Source: Mytilinidion resinicola (Eukaryota; Ascomycota; Dothideomycetes; Mytilinidiales; Mytilinidiaceae). From it: a DNA stretch of 64,000 nucleotides. The number at the start of each line of letters is the position of its first letter. Position 1 is the first letter of the stretch. Below, in pieces: positions 1 through 10,684 of this stretch. The notes under the pieces were generated by a model, which was given only the letters and a program-made list of their open reading frames with translations, ran no database searches and was not told the DNA's origin. The stretch is taken from NCBI RefSeq assembly GCF_010093595.1, contig NW_022985448.1, positions 525,671 through 589,670 of the forward strand. The letters run 5' to 3'. The translations under genes and the position numbers were made by a program.

Positions 1-129
1 TCGACTTACCAGAATCAAGGGCGGTGGGATGCAGCGGAAGAGCTGGAGGTGCAAGTAATGGAGACTCGCAAGAAGAAGCTGGGAGCGGACCATCCTTCTA
101 CGCTGATCAGCATGGCCAATCTAGATTAA
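1..129 (+). pseudogene. 3' fragment of a TPR-repeat (kinesin-light-chain type) gene
   Basis: Frame 1 is open from base 1 and ends at TAA 127-129. It encodes about one repeat of the fungal TPR type usually found behind NACHT or NB-ARC domains in NLR-like proteins. Hallmarks are GRWDAAEELE, an ETRKKKLGADHP stretch and STLISMANL. In intact arrays the repeat runs on after MANL into the next helix; here a stop comes two codons later and an LTR begins 13 bp beyond, so this looks like a truncated remnant. The gene's 5' part lies outside the window, so an intact upstream portion cannot be excluded. Confidence 0.7.
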
Positions 130-141
130 CAGGTGTCCTCT

Positions 142-363
142 TGTCATGGCCACAAGTCGCGATCCGATTTGCGATCATGACACGTGATCGGAGATCACGT
201 GATGCGGCTCTGTGGGCCGACCCGGGGCGTTAGTGCCTTGGCGCCGACTTGCGCCTCAACTCGGAGTCAGCCCCACTCCCCTTTTCAACCCTTGTATTTA
301 TCTTTTCGTAACCTCAAACAATCAATACAACACGGTTTACAACCAACCCTTTAAGCCCTGACA
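142..363. mobile_element. Probable solo LTR (222 bp)
   Basis: The segment starts TGTCA and ends TGACA, a perfect 5-bp inverted terminal pair of the TG..CA form used by LTR retrotransposons. It holds a TATTTA box-like stretch near 295-302 and short ATCACGTGAT palindromes near 180-202. Flanking pentamers are CCTCT (137-141) and CTTCT (364-368), a one-mismatch candidate target-site duplication. No reverse transcriptase or integrase ORF follows. The bases just after 363 weakly resemble a primer-binding region, so a deleted 5' LTR is an alternative to a solo LTR. Family (Copia or Gypsy) cannot be assigned. Confidence 0.5.
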
Positions 364-951
364 CTTCTCATAGGTAGCAATTAACGCAGTGTCCCTCTAC
401 TTTTAAAGTGTCACCAGCTCTGACAAGAGATAGGTGTAGCAAGTAGATTATCTCTCGAGTAGCGCGATTGAACGCGAGTTATATTAGATTCGAAGCTTTG
501 CCCGATGCGTAAGGTGGAGCGCAAGCCACTGCGGGGTAAGTTCGTAATAGCAACTCTCGAAGGGAGCTTGGTCCTCTCGCAATCGTACCCCGCATTCGCT
601 GATGCATTAACATCGCCCGTGTCCCGGACCAGCTTTTCGATGTTCCGAGGATGTTTTGGTTGGATGGCTCACTCCTGTTGGCGCATGGCACCCGCACGTG
701 GTGCAGGCGTTGGGGCTCCCGGGCCGCTCTAACTTGCCAAACCGCAGGGGTTCGCCGGTGTCTCATGTCTGCACGCGGGGTATGGAGGGAACCGAGCGAT
801 GCGCTTCCACACCGCAGAGGTTCTGACAAACCCAACGCGTGGAGGACAATTTGACTTTAGCCACCTTAAACCTGCCAAAATATCCCTCTATTTCAGGATT
901 CCTTCGCTGCTAAGTTTTCCTAATCCAGTCTCTTACGCTGCGGCATCGAAG
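364..951. other. Non-coding stretch between LTR and DUF7587 gene
   Basis: Short ORFs on both strands (up to 118 codons) overlap one another and resemble nothing I know. It may include decayed retrotransposon interior. I see no RNA gene or clear promoter. Confidence 0.4.
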
Positions 952-1944
952 ATGGCACTTGCGAACCTAACGAACGAGACGGAGGCTCCCAGCCTTTCTG
1001 AGGCAGACTTTCTGCTGTTTGAACCAAAAGATAACTGTGCGTGGCTGAGATAAAGTCTGGACGACATACCTCGCTACTTATTTCGCATTACCACACCGCG
1101 ATCTGACGGCACGACTAATGCGCTTTGGACGAAGTCTAAAGACGCTAGATACAACAGACCACACAGTACGGGTGACGTCTTTGCTAGATAAGATAAGTCT
1201 GAAGTTGCGAGAATGCTTTTCAGGCATCTCCGGTGGCGGGGAACTTCTTCAGACCCGGACAATCTGGTTTCGTGGACCAGCTCTTTGCTATTTGCACTGC
1301 AATACATGTTTTACCGACACTACAGTTCGAAAGACGGATCAAGTATAGCCGCGATTTATCTTTGCATGGTCGACACAGCTGCTTTTCTAAAGGGGGTGTT
1401 CGTTCGAGACATGGACCTCATTCGTATTTTCCGCTCATTCGACCTTGATCTTCGAAATTTTAAAGGTCTTCGAACAAAGAGGCACCGAGAACTTAAAGGA
1501 TCGTACTATTTTGGAGAGTATCTCTCACAGGGCGCGTTGAAAATAGAAGACAAGTGCGAGATTGTTTCGGCACAGGCAGTTATTGACCATGGGTTATTCA
1601 AGATAAGACCTGAGTTCAGCGAGCCGTTGTCACCAAAGGACACGCCGTGGGCAGATAAAGTCATAGCCCTGCGAGAAGTACTCTACGTAAAGGAAAGTCC
1701 GAGCATTACCGAGACCGGAATACGCGCCGCCCTCGACATTGCACAGCTCTTCGGAGGAACCTGGAGGCTTCTCTTAGCTGCCAATCTCATAGCATTACTC
1801 CCATTCCGGAGCAACGACCACGCTATACTGCAAGCATTCAATGCTGCATCTTTTACAGGTATGTTGTATGTAGAGCAACACTTACTAACATCCGCAGCCA
1901 ATGACAAAGAGAATTGCTCACCTTCTAGTACATCTTCATATTGA
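952..1944 (+). pseudogene. DUF7587-type fungal protein gene with two in-frame stops
   Basis: From ATG 952 a single frame reads through a recognisable DUF7587 domain: LSEADFLLFEP, then DDIPRYLFRI and TTPRSDGTTNALW, then NLVSWTSSLLFALQY, then KDGSSIAAIYLCMVDT and YYFGEYLSQGALKIEDKCEI. The frame is interrupted by TAA at 1051-1053 and TAA at 1189-1191, with family-like sequence on both sides of each stop. A 39-bp in-frame intron-like segment (1859-1897, with CTAAC and CAG) may be present near the 3' end. The intact part after the second stop is about 243 codons. DUF7587 proteins are fungal-specific and of unknown function. An intron around the first stop cannot be fully excluded, but no good splice pair removes both stops. 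Confidence 0.65.
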
Positions 1945-2671
1945 AGAGGTTAAGGGATCTGCAAAACTAGGAGATATGAGGAGAAGATCGAGATCGAGAT
2001 CAAGATCAATGATGATCAGGGTGCTGAAAAGCGTACACTAATGCATGTGAACTCTAAACCAACTGTCTTTCGCTCACATCCTATCATTTTTGGATTCGCC
2101 AATGTAAACACAAAATCCAATCTACGCCCATTCTGTTCGTAATACGATAAACCTCTTAGCGGACTAGACAGTAGGAGAACAAGGAGCTAAAGAAGTGACC
2201 CCCTGTTAGTAAGCCATTGGAGTTCAAGATGTAGTTATGCGTAGTTTGGGTGTATTACTATAAACCAGAACTTGACCTAACCCTAACGCCAAGTGAGGCA
2301 GAAACAATTGAGCATTCCAAAAATTAAAAAGACTAAACTCCTCCCGAAATAGTTTTGTTATATCTGATTTCCACCTGAATTTACTTCGAAAACAAAAACT
2401 TGATAAGCTTCGCAAACTAGAGCATTGTTCCAGACAATTTCGTAAGCTTCCCAATAGTCAGAAAAAAAAAATAACAAACCATCAGTCACCAGTCTAAAGA
2501 AGTCCCAAAAATAGTGCTGCATGATACAGAGAGCGAGGGAGATTTAGCACGCGGATGCAGGCACAATAAACACAATACTCCCTTGCGTTACCTAACTCAT
2601 AGAGTTAGCCACGCCGCTATCCAACCTCGCACATGATCTAGAGATCTACGCGACTGGTCAATTTATTTTCA
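1945..2671. other. AT-rich intergenic region
   Basis: Lies between the convergent DUF7587 pseudogene and the zinc-finger gene. It contains a purine-rich GATCGA-type repeat (about 1980-2010) and a short A tract (2463-2471). No coding potential is evident. Confidence 0.4.
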
Positions 2672-3835
2672 TCAGTTTAACAGTTTCACCTTCCCGATCC
2701 CCAAGTCCTTCAACTTTGCCTCAAGATACTCAGCCACCCTCCTCAATGTCGCCGACCCGCCACAAGTCCCACTCTCCACATGCTGCGCCAACCCACTCAA
2801 CGTCGAGAATGACTTGATCTCAACTGCACGCCCGCTAGGCAGGGGAGTGAATAGCGACGCCGGGCAGTGAAATATGCGCGCAGCATGGGCCGGGGAGGAG
2901 AGGTGCTGGTGCAGCGATTCGGGTGTGGAGAACGCGGCGCGGGTGGGAGGGCAGAGGGGGCATTTCCCGAATGAAAAGAGGGTGAGGGATGAGGCGGTGG
3001 AGTGGTCGGAGCATGGAGTTAGGAGGGCCGGGGAGGCAGGGCTGCGTGTTGTGCTGCTGGGAGTGAGTTCGACACCGACGTTTGAGCTGGTTGTAGGCGT
3101 GTAGGCGCCCGAATTGCTGCTGGTCTGGCTCGCGGTTTCGAGGAGCATGCTGCTCAGTCCCGGGTTGGGATTGGTGATTATTGCAGCAGTATCGTTTAGT
3201 TGCACTGCTGCGTTTAGTGTCTTGCGTGTGACTCCGGATTGGCACGCTCCGCTTTCGAGGTGGTGTAGCAGCGCTGAGGGGCTGGAGAAGCGCCGCTTGC
3301 ATCCGGAATTGCCATTGCTAGTGATGCATTTGATGTTGCTGAGCGGCCGATGAACCAGTGATGACCGGTGCTGCCCTAAGGCTTGCTCAGTCTTAAACTC
3401 GCGATCACACTCGCTGCAGACATAATCGGAGGTCTGACGCCTTGTAACGCTGTGGATTTTGTTTTCGAGGTGCTGCTGCAAGGCCTGTCCGTCTACAAAG
3501 TCTCGATCGCAGTCGCAACAGTGGAATTGGCTGGCGTGTAGGGACGAGCGGAGGTGTCGGCGTAACGCGGGCTCGTCGACAAAGAAGCGGTCGCAGTCGC
3601 TGCAATGACAGTGCCTTGTTGCCCGCTGGTGGCACGTGAGACTCTCTTGTACACTGAATGTTTTGTTGCAGTGCCCGCAATTCCAGCTATGGAGGGCTAG
3701 GTTATGTTGCTTGAGTCCGTCTGCTGTATGGAAGAAACGGTTGCAGAACTTGCAGTGGCAATGTCCTGTGTCTTTTTGGTGCTGGCCAAGGGCACTACGA
3801 CTAGAAAAAGTACGACCGCAGCTACAGGTCGACAT
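2672..3835 (-). CDS. C2H2 zinc-finger protein, 387 aa
   Basis: Single-exon ORF. Residues 1-200 hold at least six closely spaced C2H2 fingers: CSCGRTF..H, CKFCNRFF..H, CGHCNKTF..H, CSDCDRFF..H, CCDCDRDF..H and CSECDREF..H. A seventh, irregular finger (GCKRRFSSPSALLHH) follows. A Ser/Thr/Asn-rich low-complexity middle leads to a C-terminal finger-like segment (CPLCPPTRAAF..LHQHLSS..H) and a short basic tail. Several linkers are 'HCHC', so one finger's last His abuts the next finger's Cys pair. Likely a nuclear nucleic-acid-binding protein; its target is unknown. The start is the first ATG before finger 1. Confidence 0.8.
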   Translation of the reverse strand: MSTCSCGRTFSSRSALGQHQKDTGHCHCKFCNRFFHTADGLKQHNLALHSWNCGHCNKTFSVQESLTCHQRATRHCHCSDCDRFFVDEPALRRHLRSSLHASQFHCCDCDRDFVDGQALQQHLENKIHSVTRRQTSDYVCSECDREFKTEQALGQHRSSLVHRPLSNIKCITSNGNSGCKRRFSSPSALLHHLESGACQSGVTRKTLNAAVQLNDTAAIITNPNPGLSSMLLETASQTSSNSGAYTPTTSSNVGVELTPSSTTRSPASPALLTPCSDHSTASSLTLFSFGKCPLCPPTRAAFSTPESLHQHLSSPAHAARIFHCPASLFTPLPSGRAVEIKSFSTLSGLAQHVESGTCGGSATLRRVAEYLEAKLKDLGIGKVKLLN

Positions 3836-4080
3836 TTGGAGATTGGGAGGATGCTGTGCTGCAAAGCAAGTAGGGTAATGACCGAGGAAGTTCAGTCAGT
3901 GAGGGCGGCTGAGCCGCTCCAGCCACACCCTTGTGACGTGGCAAATCGGCGATGTGAGCAGGGAGGCTGAATTGATTGACAAGCTGCATGCGGCTGCCTG
4001 GAAGAATAGGGAGGGTGCCGACCCGCTCAGGCCATCCTCTTGTGAGGTGGCGATTCTGTAGGTGGTCTTAGATTATTGAG
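3836..4080. repeat. Diverged direct repeat, period about 110 bp
   Basis: Segment 3901-3956 (GAGGGCGGCTGAGCCGCTC, then CTTGTGACGTGGC) is echoed at 4011-4065 (GAGGGTGCCGACCCGCTCA, then CTTGTGAGGTGGC), with scattered substitutions and one indel. It lies in the upstream region of the zinc-finger gene. Confidence 0.5.
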
Positions 4081-4512
4081 TTGGTTGGAGACATAGCCAA
4101 GCTTGAGTTAGACCGCAAGGCTGCAGGGGGGCCAGCCTATTGCCGTATTGAGCCAAAAGTGATCCTGAAGGCAAGGCTGAAACGGGAGCAAGTAAGCCGC
4201 CATTTTGCCTTTCTGTACAATCCAATAAAGAGAAGGTTCCAGAACACTGTTACACCGACCTCCAACCGTATCCGCCAGCCTCCCATTAAGGGCACTCCAC
4301 CCCCCAGCCCGACACCCGATCCTGATCAACTTACACCGCAAGCTCCCTGTATCCAATTGCAGGGGGAAACCATAAGAATGCAGGCGGGATTCGCTGATAA
4401 TATGCGCGAGGAGTTTAAAATGCGCTCAGCGGACTCCATGGCACGTGCGTGTTGGAATACCCTACGGAAGACTTGGAAAAGCTTGTGGACGGGCTCAAAA
4501 TGTGCGGACTGA
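4081..4512 (+). CDS. Unrecognised ORF, 143 codons (doubtful)
   Basis: Open frame with a basic N-terminal half, a Pro/Thr-rich middle (GTPPPSPTPDPDQ) and a short C-terminal part rich in Arg and Met. I recognise no domain, and no splice signals extend it. An overlapping antisense ORF (4108-4356) shows that chance openness is common here. It is kept only because it is the longest open frame in a 1.5-kb gap. Confidence 0.2.
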   Translation: MVGDIAKLELDRKAAGGPAYCRIEPKVILKARLKREQVSRHFAFLYNPIKRRFQNTVTPTSNRIRQPPIKGTPPPSPTPDPDQLTPQAPCIQLQGETIRMQAGFADNMREEFKMRSADSMARACWNTLRKTWKSLWTGSKCAD

Positions 4513-5387
4513 GAGCTCTGCAGCGATCAAAATCACGTTTACTATTGCTTGTACAACTAATTAGCTATTGAACGTCAGCATGAATGCGTAAGACTGCCTG
4601 TTCATCTACTCACGTACAGAATCAAGTTGATTTACTTCAGCGCCCAGACGAATGCAAAAGGAATAGAGGACAGCCATGTAGAAACGCCTGCTTTGATCTA
4701 CGTGTAGTAAGTATGTATGTACAAGAAGCTAACAATACAAGATGGCTTCAGATTGCACCCCTTCATTAGAACATTCCGTTCCCTGCGGTGACTGAGGATA
4801 GCGAATTGGTCGAGTCAGTGCGGTCTCAGGTAGCAAGATGAAGCCCAACCACCTCCTCTGCGTCGATCATCCACCGCTATCAGATCTCCAGCGGGACGCG
4901 CCGCTAGCGTTTCAGGTACCCGTAAATCTTTCACGAATCCTTCAGGCACCCGCAAGTCAGTCTGCCCAGTTAGGCGTAGGCTACACGTTTAGAGGCGTAT
5001 TCTACGAGCCTCTTAATTTAAATAGGGTCAACAGCTTGAATCTAATTGCAAGTAGGTAGTAGGGATGTCAGCGGAAGTACAATTGGTATACCAGGGGGAT
5101 CTAGCCTTTCTTATCTTGATATCGGATCCCTCGCAAAACCTATTCATCCCCCGAGTACGGTTGAAGGGTGCCTTACCGTACTTTAGCCTCTGGAAAACGT
5201 TCAATATGCAAAATTGAGCAGCGATGTACATACAGTCCAATTTTGCAATACGAAAGCAAAAATGATACCATTAAATGGGCGCAAAAAGTAGAGAGCATAC
5301 CATCTTACCAACACGTACATCCCTCATTTTTCGTAATATCTCATCCCTCGCGCCTTTCCCAATGGCCAGTACCGAGCGATCCGAGCC
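4513..5387. other. Intergenic region downstream of the ABC transporter pseudogene
   Basis: Mixed-composition sequence with only short overlapping ORFs. No RNA gene or repeat family was recognised. Confidence 0.35.
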
Positions 5388-8300
5388 TCACACCCAATAA
5401 ACCATCTTCATCAGCTGTCTCGCATAGAACCTCCAGTCTTTTTTGGCCTCCGGCCGATCTTCCTCACCGACGTTATGCTTCTCAACCGCCCTCAAAAATA
5501 CCTCATCGATCGTCGACGGGCTCACCGAATAAAACTCCAGGCCTAGCTTTTCCTTGTTTTCTTCCAGCAACACGAACAGCGCGCCGATAGAAACACCTGC
5601 ACCACCTAACCCCGGTTCGCTTTGGGTGATCTCCAAATCCAAGTCCTCGGGGGGTGGAGCTAGTAGCGAAGAAGCCTTCAAACTCTTCTCCAGATCTTGA
5701 TCCAGATCCTGCGCCTTTCCAAGTCCAGAGCTAGCAGGGATACTAAAACGCATCTGCCCATGGTATGGTAGCCCCTCTGCCTTCGCCCCCGGCAGCTGTT
5801 GCTCTATCCACACGCAAACTCTCTCCATCTCCGCAGCCGAGGTGTGCGGCGCGGTGCTAGCGATGAGGTGGATGTGAAAGCCGTGGCCGTGCTTAGTGCG
5901 GAGGTGGGCAGTGGAGCCGATGTCGAGCATACGCTTTGCGAGGACGCCGACGCGGTCGGCGAGGTGACCAGCCTCTTCCATCGAGTGGGTCTGGGGGGTT
6001 GTGTAAGTATAAATGCGTATAGAATTGTGTTGACGGGTGGCTTACAGTCAGCAAGATGGATCTGTTTGGGACAAAACTGGTGAGGGTCTTCCACATTGTG
6101 CGTTTGGCGAGCGGATCCATTCCAGATGATGGCTCATCGAGGAGAACAACCTCTGGGTTGCCTTTGTTTCGAAATTAGTACCACTATCAAGCAGTGTGTG
6201 GAACGTTCTCACCAATCAAAGCGATCCCAAGACTGAGTTTCCTCTTATTACCACCAGACAGTTTCGACGCCATCATATGCGCAAAGACCTGAAGGCCAAC
6301 AGCTTTCACAATTTGCCGTGCGTTCCGCTTGGCCTCTTTGACACCCCTAATACCTGCGTAGAACTCCAAATGCTCGAGCACAGTCATCTAGTCCATAGCA
6401 TCGAACTGTGGGCAAACTCCAAGGTGCGAGCGGGCAGTTTTTCTCTCCTTCCTCACGTCAACACCCTCGATGTAGATCTCGCCGCCCTTTCGAGAAGGCT
6501 GGAGTTCTCCGCGAAGCATCGTGATTGTAGTCGACTTGCCAGCGCCATTCGGGCCCACAATAGCAAACATCTCCCCTTTTTTGACGCCGAAGCTGAGGTC
6601 ATCAACCGCGGTTACAGTTCCAAAAGCTCTTGTTTTGAAGGTCTTAGTAAGATGCAGAACGCGGAGGCCGTCGTTAGAGGAAGCTACTCGCTCGATCTCA
6701 TCGCAAACTTCCTTTTCTTTCGTGTCGTGGTCTTCGACGTCTGATTCGGGGGCTGGCTTCTTGAACCAATTTAGCGTCCAGCCGTGGTCCACTAGCATCA
6801 ATACGCCAAATTGGAAGAGCGATTGGCCCACGAGGTAGAGTATTGGACCGCCATAGAGCTTGATGCTACCCGGAAAAGTTGCCATTTTCGAAGGTGCACC
6901 AGAGCAAAGCGAAGAGAACATGTTCAATGAAAGAATTAAAGCTCTGGCTAGATTTCCAATCGGCGTTACGAGATTGAAGGTGAAGTTGACTATCGTGGTA
7001 GCGTCATCCACTTTAGTGGGATCGAGTCTGGTCTGGATATTGAAGATGGCGGTCAAGTACATGAGCAGCATGAATCTACTAGACATTAGCATGTTTTCAA
7101 AGTCCCAGAGAAATTGGCTTACGCTTGAGACCCTGCAGAGATAGCAAAGGCTGACAGCTGTGACCGCGCCCATAGCGAGACCACGTATGACCACAGGACT
7201 GACGCGAAGCCATAAAGGAAGAGCACGATGAAGAGGTAGGGAAGATTCCACCATGCGTCATTCGCAGCGGCAGTCATTATAGCTGTGATAAAAACACTGA
7301 CTAGCAGCGTGTTGGCCCAGTCAAAAGAAAGATATGCAAGCCACAAGGGAAGTGATCGTACGCCATTGGAGTACTCCAGTGCACGAATTTTATGTAGTCG
7401 CTCCACTGTGGGGTACAGAGTGAAGAAGGCTGGGTAGGCGGCCATGATCAAACCGAAGTAGAAGATGAATTGAATGGAGTTGCCCGCATTGTCTGGCCAT
7501 GGATAATTGAAGGATCGGTAATTGGTGACAATGGAAATATTCGTTGACATTACGTCGAAAGCATTTTGCAAGAAGACGGAAGAGTAAACTCCCAATGTAC
7601 CAATATCGGAGTAGTAGCTGAACGTTGGTATGGAACCATTGCCACCCAAGAAGAAACCCCCAGGAGTAACGTTGTGGAAGCTCTGCCTGATGTATGAATT
7701 GAATTCGTCCAGAGAATCTACAAGATGAACATGATCGAGAAGGGCAGCCTGGGAGGTGTTTGCGTTGCCAAATTGTTTAGGAAGAATGTCTCTGAATTTG
7801 GTGAGATTCGCGTTCAGGAACGCGTTTGTAGGCCCAAGGACTAGTAAGGGCTTATAGTTATTCTCGGTGGATAGGGTCTCGATATCCTGGTCATTTACTT
7901 GTTGACGAGGCGAACATCCTGGAAGGTGGTTCTTCCTGACCAGGATCGTTACTAAAGCTGTTGCGATAATGGGAATTATGAACGCAGCGATGTATGGAAG
8001 ATAGTTTCGTCGGAGAATGACCATCCGCTTGCGAAAAAGGATAATTGCTTGTTGAACGAACCCAAGCCTCTGACCACTCATCAATGGTTCTCCTACCTCC
8101 TCTTGTGTGATCGTAAGACGGCCTTTTTCTTTTTGATGAGAGGGACTTGGGGTAATAGCAGGCTCAGAGTTCGAGTCAGCAAGTTCCAAGTTTTTTTCCG
8201 AGTCTGGATCTTCCGCAAGCTTCATGAAGACTTCCTCCATTGTTGGTCCAGTGACTTGATAATTGGCGATCTTCCTGCTTTCAAACTCTTTGATGACGTT

Positions 8301-10684
8301 CATGGCTCGATTGGTGTCAGATATGGTATAAATAGTCTGATCACACAGGACTTCTTTCGGTACGCCGTTGAGAAGGTCACCAACTTCTGGAGGTGGGCCA
8401 TATCCGGTTCCGTGAAGTATGCGCACTCGATAGCCGTCACCCAGCTTATTCTTTAGCTCCGAGACAGACCCTTCGGCTTTGAGTTCACCTTTGCTCATGA
8501 TGACCATATGATCAGCGAGATATTTAACTTCATCGAGGAAATGTGTCGTAAGAAGGACCTAGTGATATTTATTGATTTCGGATCTTTTGAAGTCAAAAAT
8601 GTTTCTTACAGTGCGAGTTCCTCTTGCTGCAAGCAAGATGTCCCATACTTTCCTGCGCGACAGTGGATCGAGACCTCCGGAGACCTCGTCAACGCAGCAC
8701 ACCTTGCTTCCTCCTGTGAGCATCATTATGAGCTGAAGTTTCCGCTTCTGTCCGCCAGAGAGCGTCCCAGCATATGCCTTGATCTTCTTAGTCAATCCAC
8801 AGTCGTAGATGAGTTGGCTAAGCTCGCCATCTGACGCAGGACTAATGGTCGTGGATTTGATCCGATAGAATATCTTGGTATGTTGCTCGACGGTTAGAGA
8901 CTCCCACAGCACGTTCTGCACCAACTGTCAGTAATTGTTCGAGCATTTGAGTCAAAGAAAATACATATAGCAAGTCTTGGAGAGGCTAACCTTCTGCGGG
9001 CAGATACCAATTCCGCCTGTGCCATCCAGATCAATTGCACCGGACGTGACATCATTGAGCCCAGCAATAGCATTCAGGGTTGTCGGCTTTCCGCATCCAT
9101 TGGCGCCCACGAGCACCAAGATATGGCCGGGCAAGGCTGTAAGCGAGAGGCTTTTCACAGCTACCACTGGTGTCTTCTCGAATCCGAGTAAGGGTGCAAC
9201 CACTCTGTAGAACTAGTTTGGATAGTACTGCTTTGTGAAGTTGGTCAAGGTGACCGGATGCGTGGTATCATCGTATGTGACGGTTCTCCCTCTTTTGGAG
9301 GCGGTGCTATAGAGATACCGCTCCACTGATGCTCCCAGTACTGGATACACAAAGATTTGGACGATCATCATGATCCAGAAGGCAATGCCTGGTACTCTCC
9401 AGGTTGCGCCAGGAGCAGCTTCAACGAGATTTGCCGGTATTTGTTTGTGTTCGTAGCGGGCCATGAATATGAAGAAGAAGACGTATTTCATGGGAGTGAA
9501 GATGATGCTGAGGATAGTTACTGCGGCAGTGGACAGCGTTTCGGCGGTAATTTGCGCGACAATGCCGAGCACGAGCGCGACTACGATGGCAGTAATGCCA
9601 CTCAGTTGAGATCTTTTGATGGACGCCCCGAGAATGGAGAAAGAGTTCAGGGAGAGGCCAGCCAGGATGTTAAAAATGATCAGGATGCCCAGAGAGATCT
9701 TGGGGAATAAGCCGACTTTGGCAATTATTGCCATCAAAATCCACGATGGGAAATATATCTAGATAGGGCGGTTAATAATTTTTTCGTAGAAGGAGATATA
9801 TAGCTTACTATTGTGAAGGCGATGTGATGCCCAAGCAAGCGAGCAACCTGTGGCTGCCAACGAGCAGTATTCGGCATCATTGATTCAAGCAAGTCTGCCA
9901 TACCTTGCTCTCGTTCTCCGGCCACTATACCGACCAATTGATAGCACAAGCCGACAAAGCCAAGGTACCATACGATACCAATGTACTTTGTATTGGCATT
10001 CTGGATTGAAGTCGTAATAGAATCATCCCACTGCTTTTGGGTCTTAGACGTGAATGGGTACTCCTCGACCGTTTTTGGGAGACTGGTAGTGTCTTCGCCA
10101 AACTCTACAGATGCAATTACAGCGTCGATTGCATGCTGCAGCGGAATCGGGTACGTCTCTGCGTCATTGTTGTTCTTCTTCACATTGATTGATATTCCGA
10201 ACGCGCCGTCGTTGCGAAGAGTGTAATTCCAGGCACCGCCTTCCTTGGGCGAAGTATAGAATTCGGCGGCCCCAAAGCATTTGGTGTTTCCTGATAGTGC
10301 ACTTCGACATACTGTCAGAAGGTCGTCTGGATTATACAGGAGCTCGACAGGCTTCCCAGTTGTTCTGGCTGAAGCAGCTATAGCGGCTATGACTTTGTCG
10401 ATGTCACCGTCTCTAGGTCCGTAATTGCAGAGTGCAAGAGTGTGGCGGCCTTCCCCAGCACCATTCAAAGCATCTGGAAGGCTTCTGATCGGTGTGGATG
10501 TTCCAATGCCGTAGGTCTCCTTTGGCCAGTAGACTCGAATGATGAAAGACATGTACATCACGAAAACCAACGGGACTGTGAAGGCGCGAAATATAGTTGA
10601 CGCAGCCTGTTTGCGATTGAGAGTGAGCAATAGATCTTTCCAGGTCAGTGCCCATATTTGTCGAAGGAAAAGTGCCGCTGCCAT
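5388..10684 (-). pseudogene. ABCA-type full ABC transporter gene with two premature TAG codons
   Basis: Seven exons: 10684-9809, 9758-8991, 8915-8610, 8558-7123, 7078-6213, 6161-6046 and 5990-5388, giving 1,656 codons plus stop. Introns are 44-75 bp, all GT..AG. Order: TM segment near residue 30 and a large extracellular loop; TM bundle 1; NBD1 (Walker A GANGCGKPT, signature LSGGQKRK, Walker B CCVDE); regulatory linker; a second TM/loop/TM half; NBD2 (Walker A GPNGAGKST, signature LSGGNKRK, Walker B VVLLDEP, and a THSMEEAG H-loop). This is the (TM-NBD)2 ABCA layout, usually lipid-related. Two stops break it: TAG 9213-9215 just before NBD1 (YYPN*FYRV), probably from Trp TGG, and TAG 6388-6390 in NBD2 (QFDAMD*MTVLEH), where the family normally has Gln, so CAG to TAG. 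Everything else, including splice sites, is intact, so decay looks recent. Stop-codon readthrough or base-call error are alternatives. Confidence 0.8.

Noticed and set aside
9213..9230. An intron removing the TAG before NBD1 of the ABC transporter
   Set aside because: The only GT..AG pair around it would be about 16 bp, too short for spliceosomal removal.
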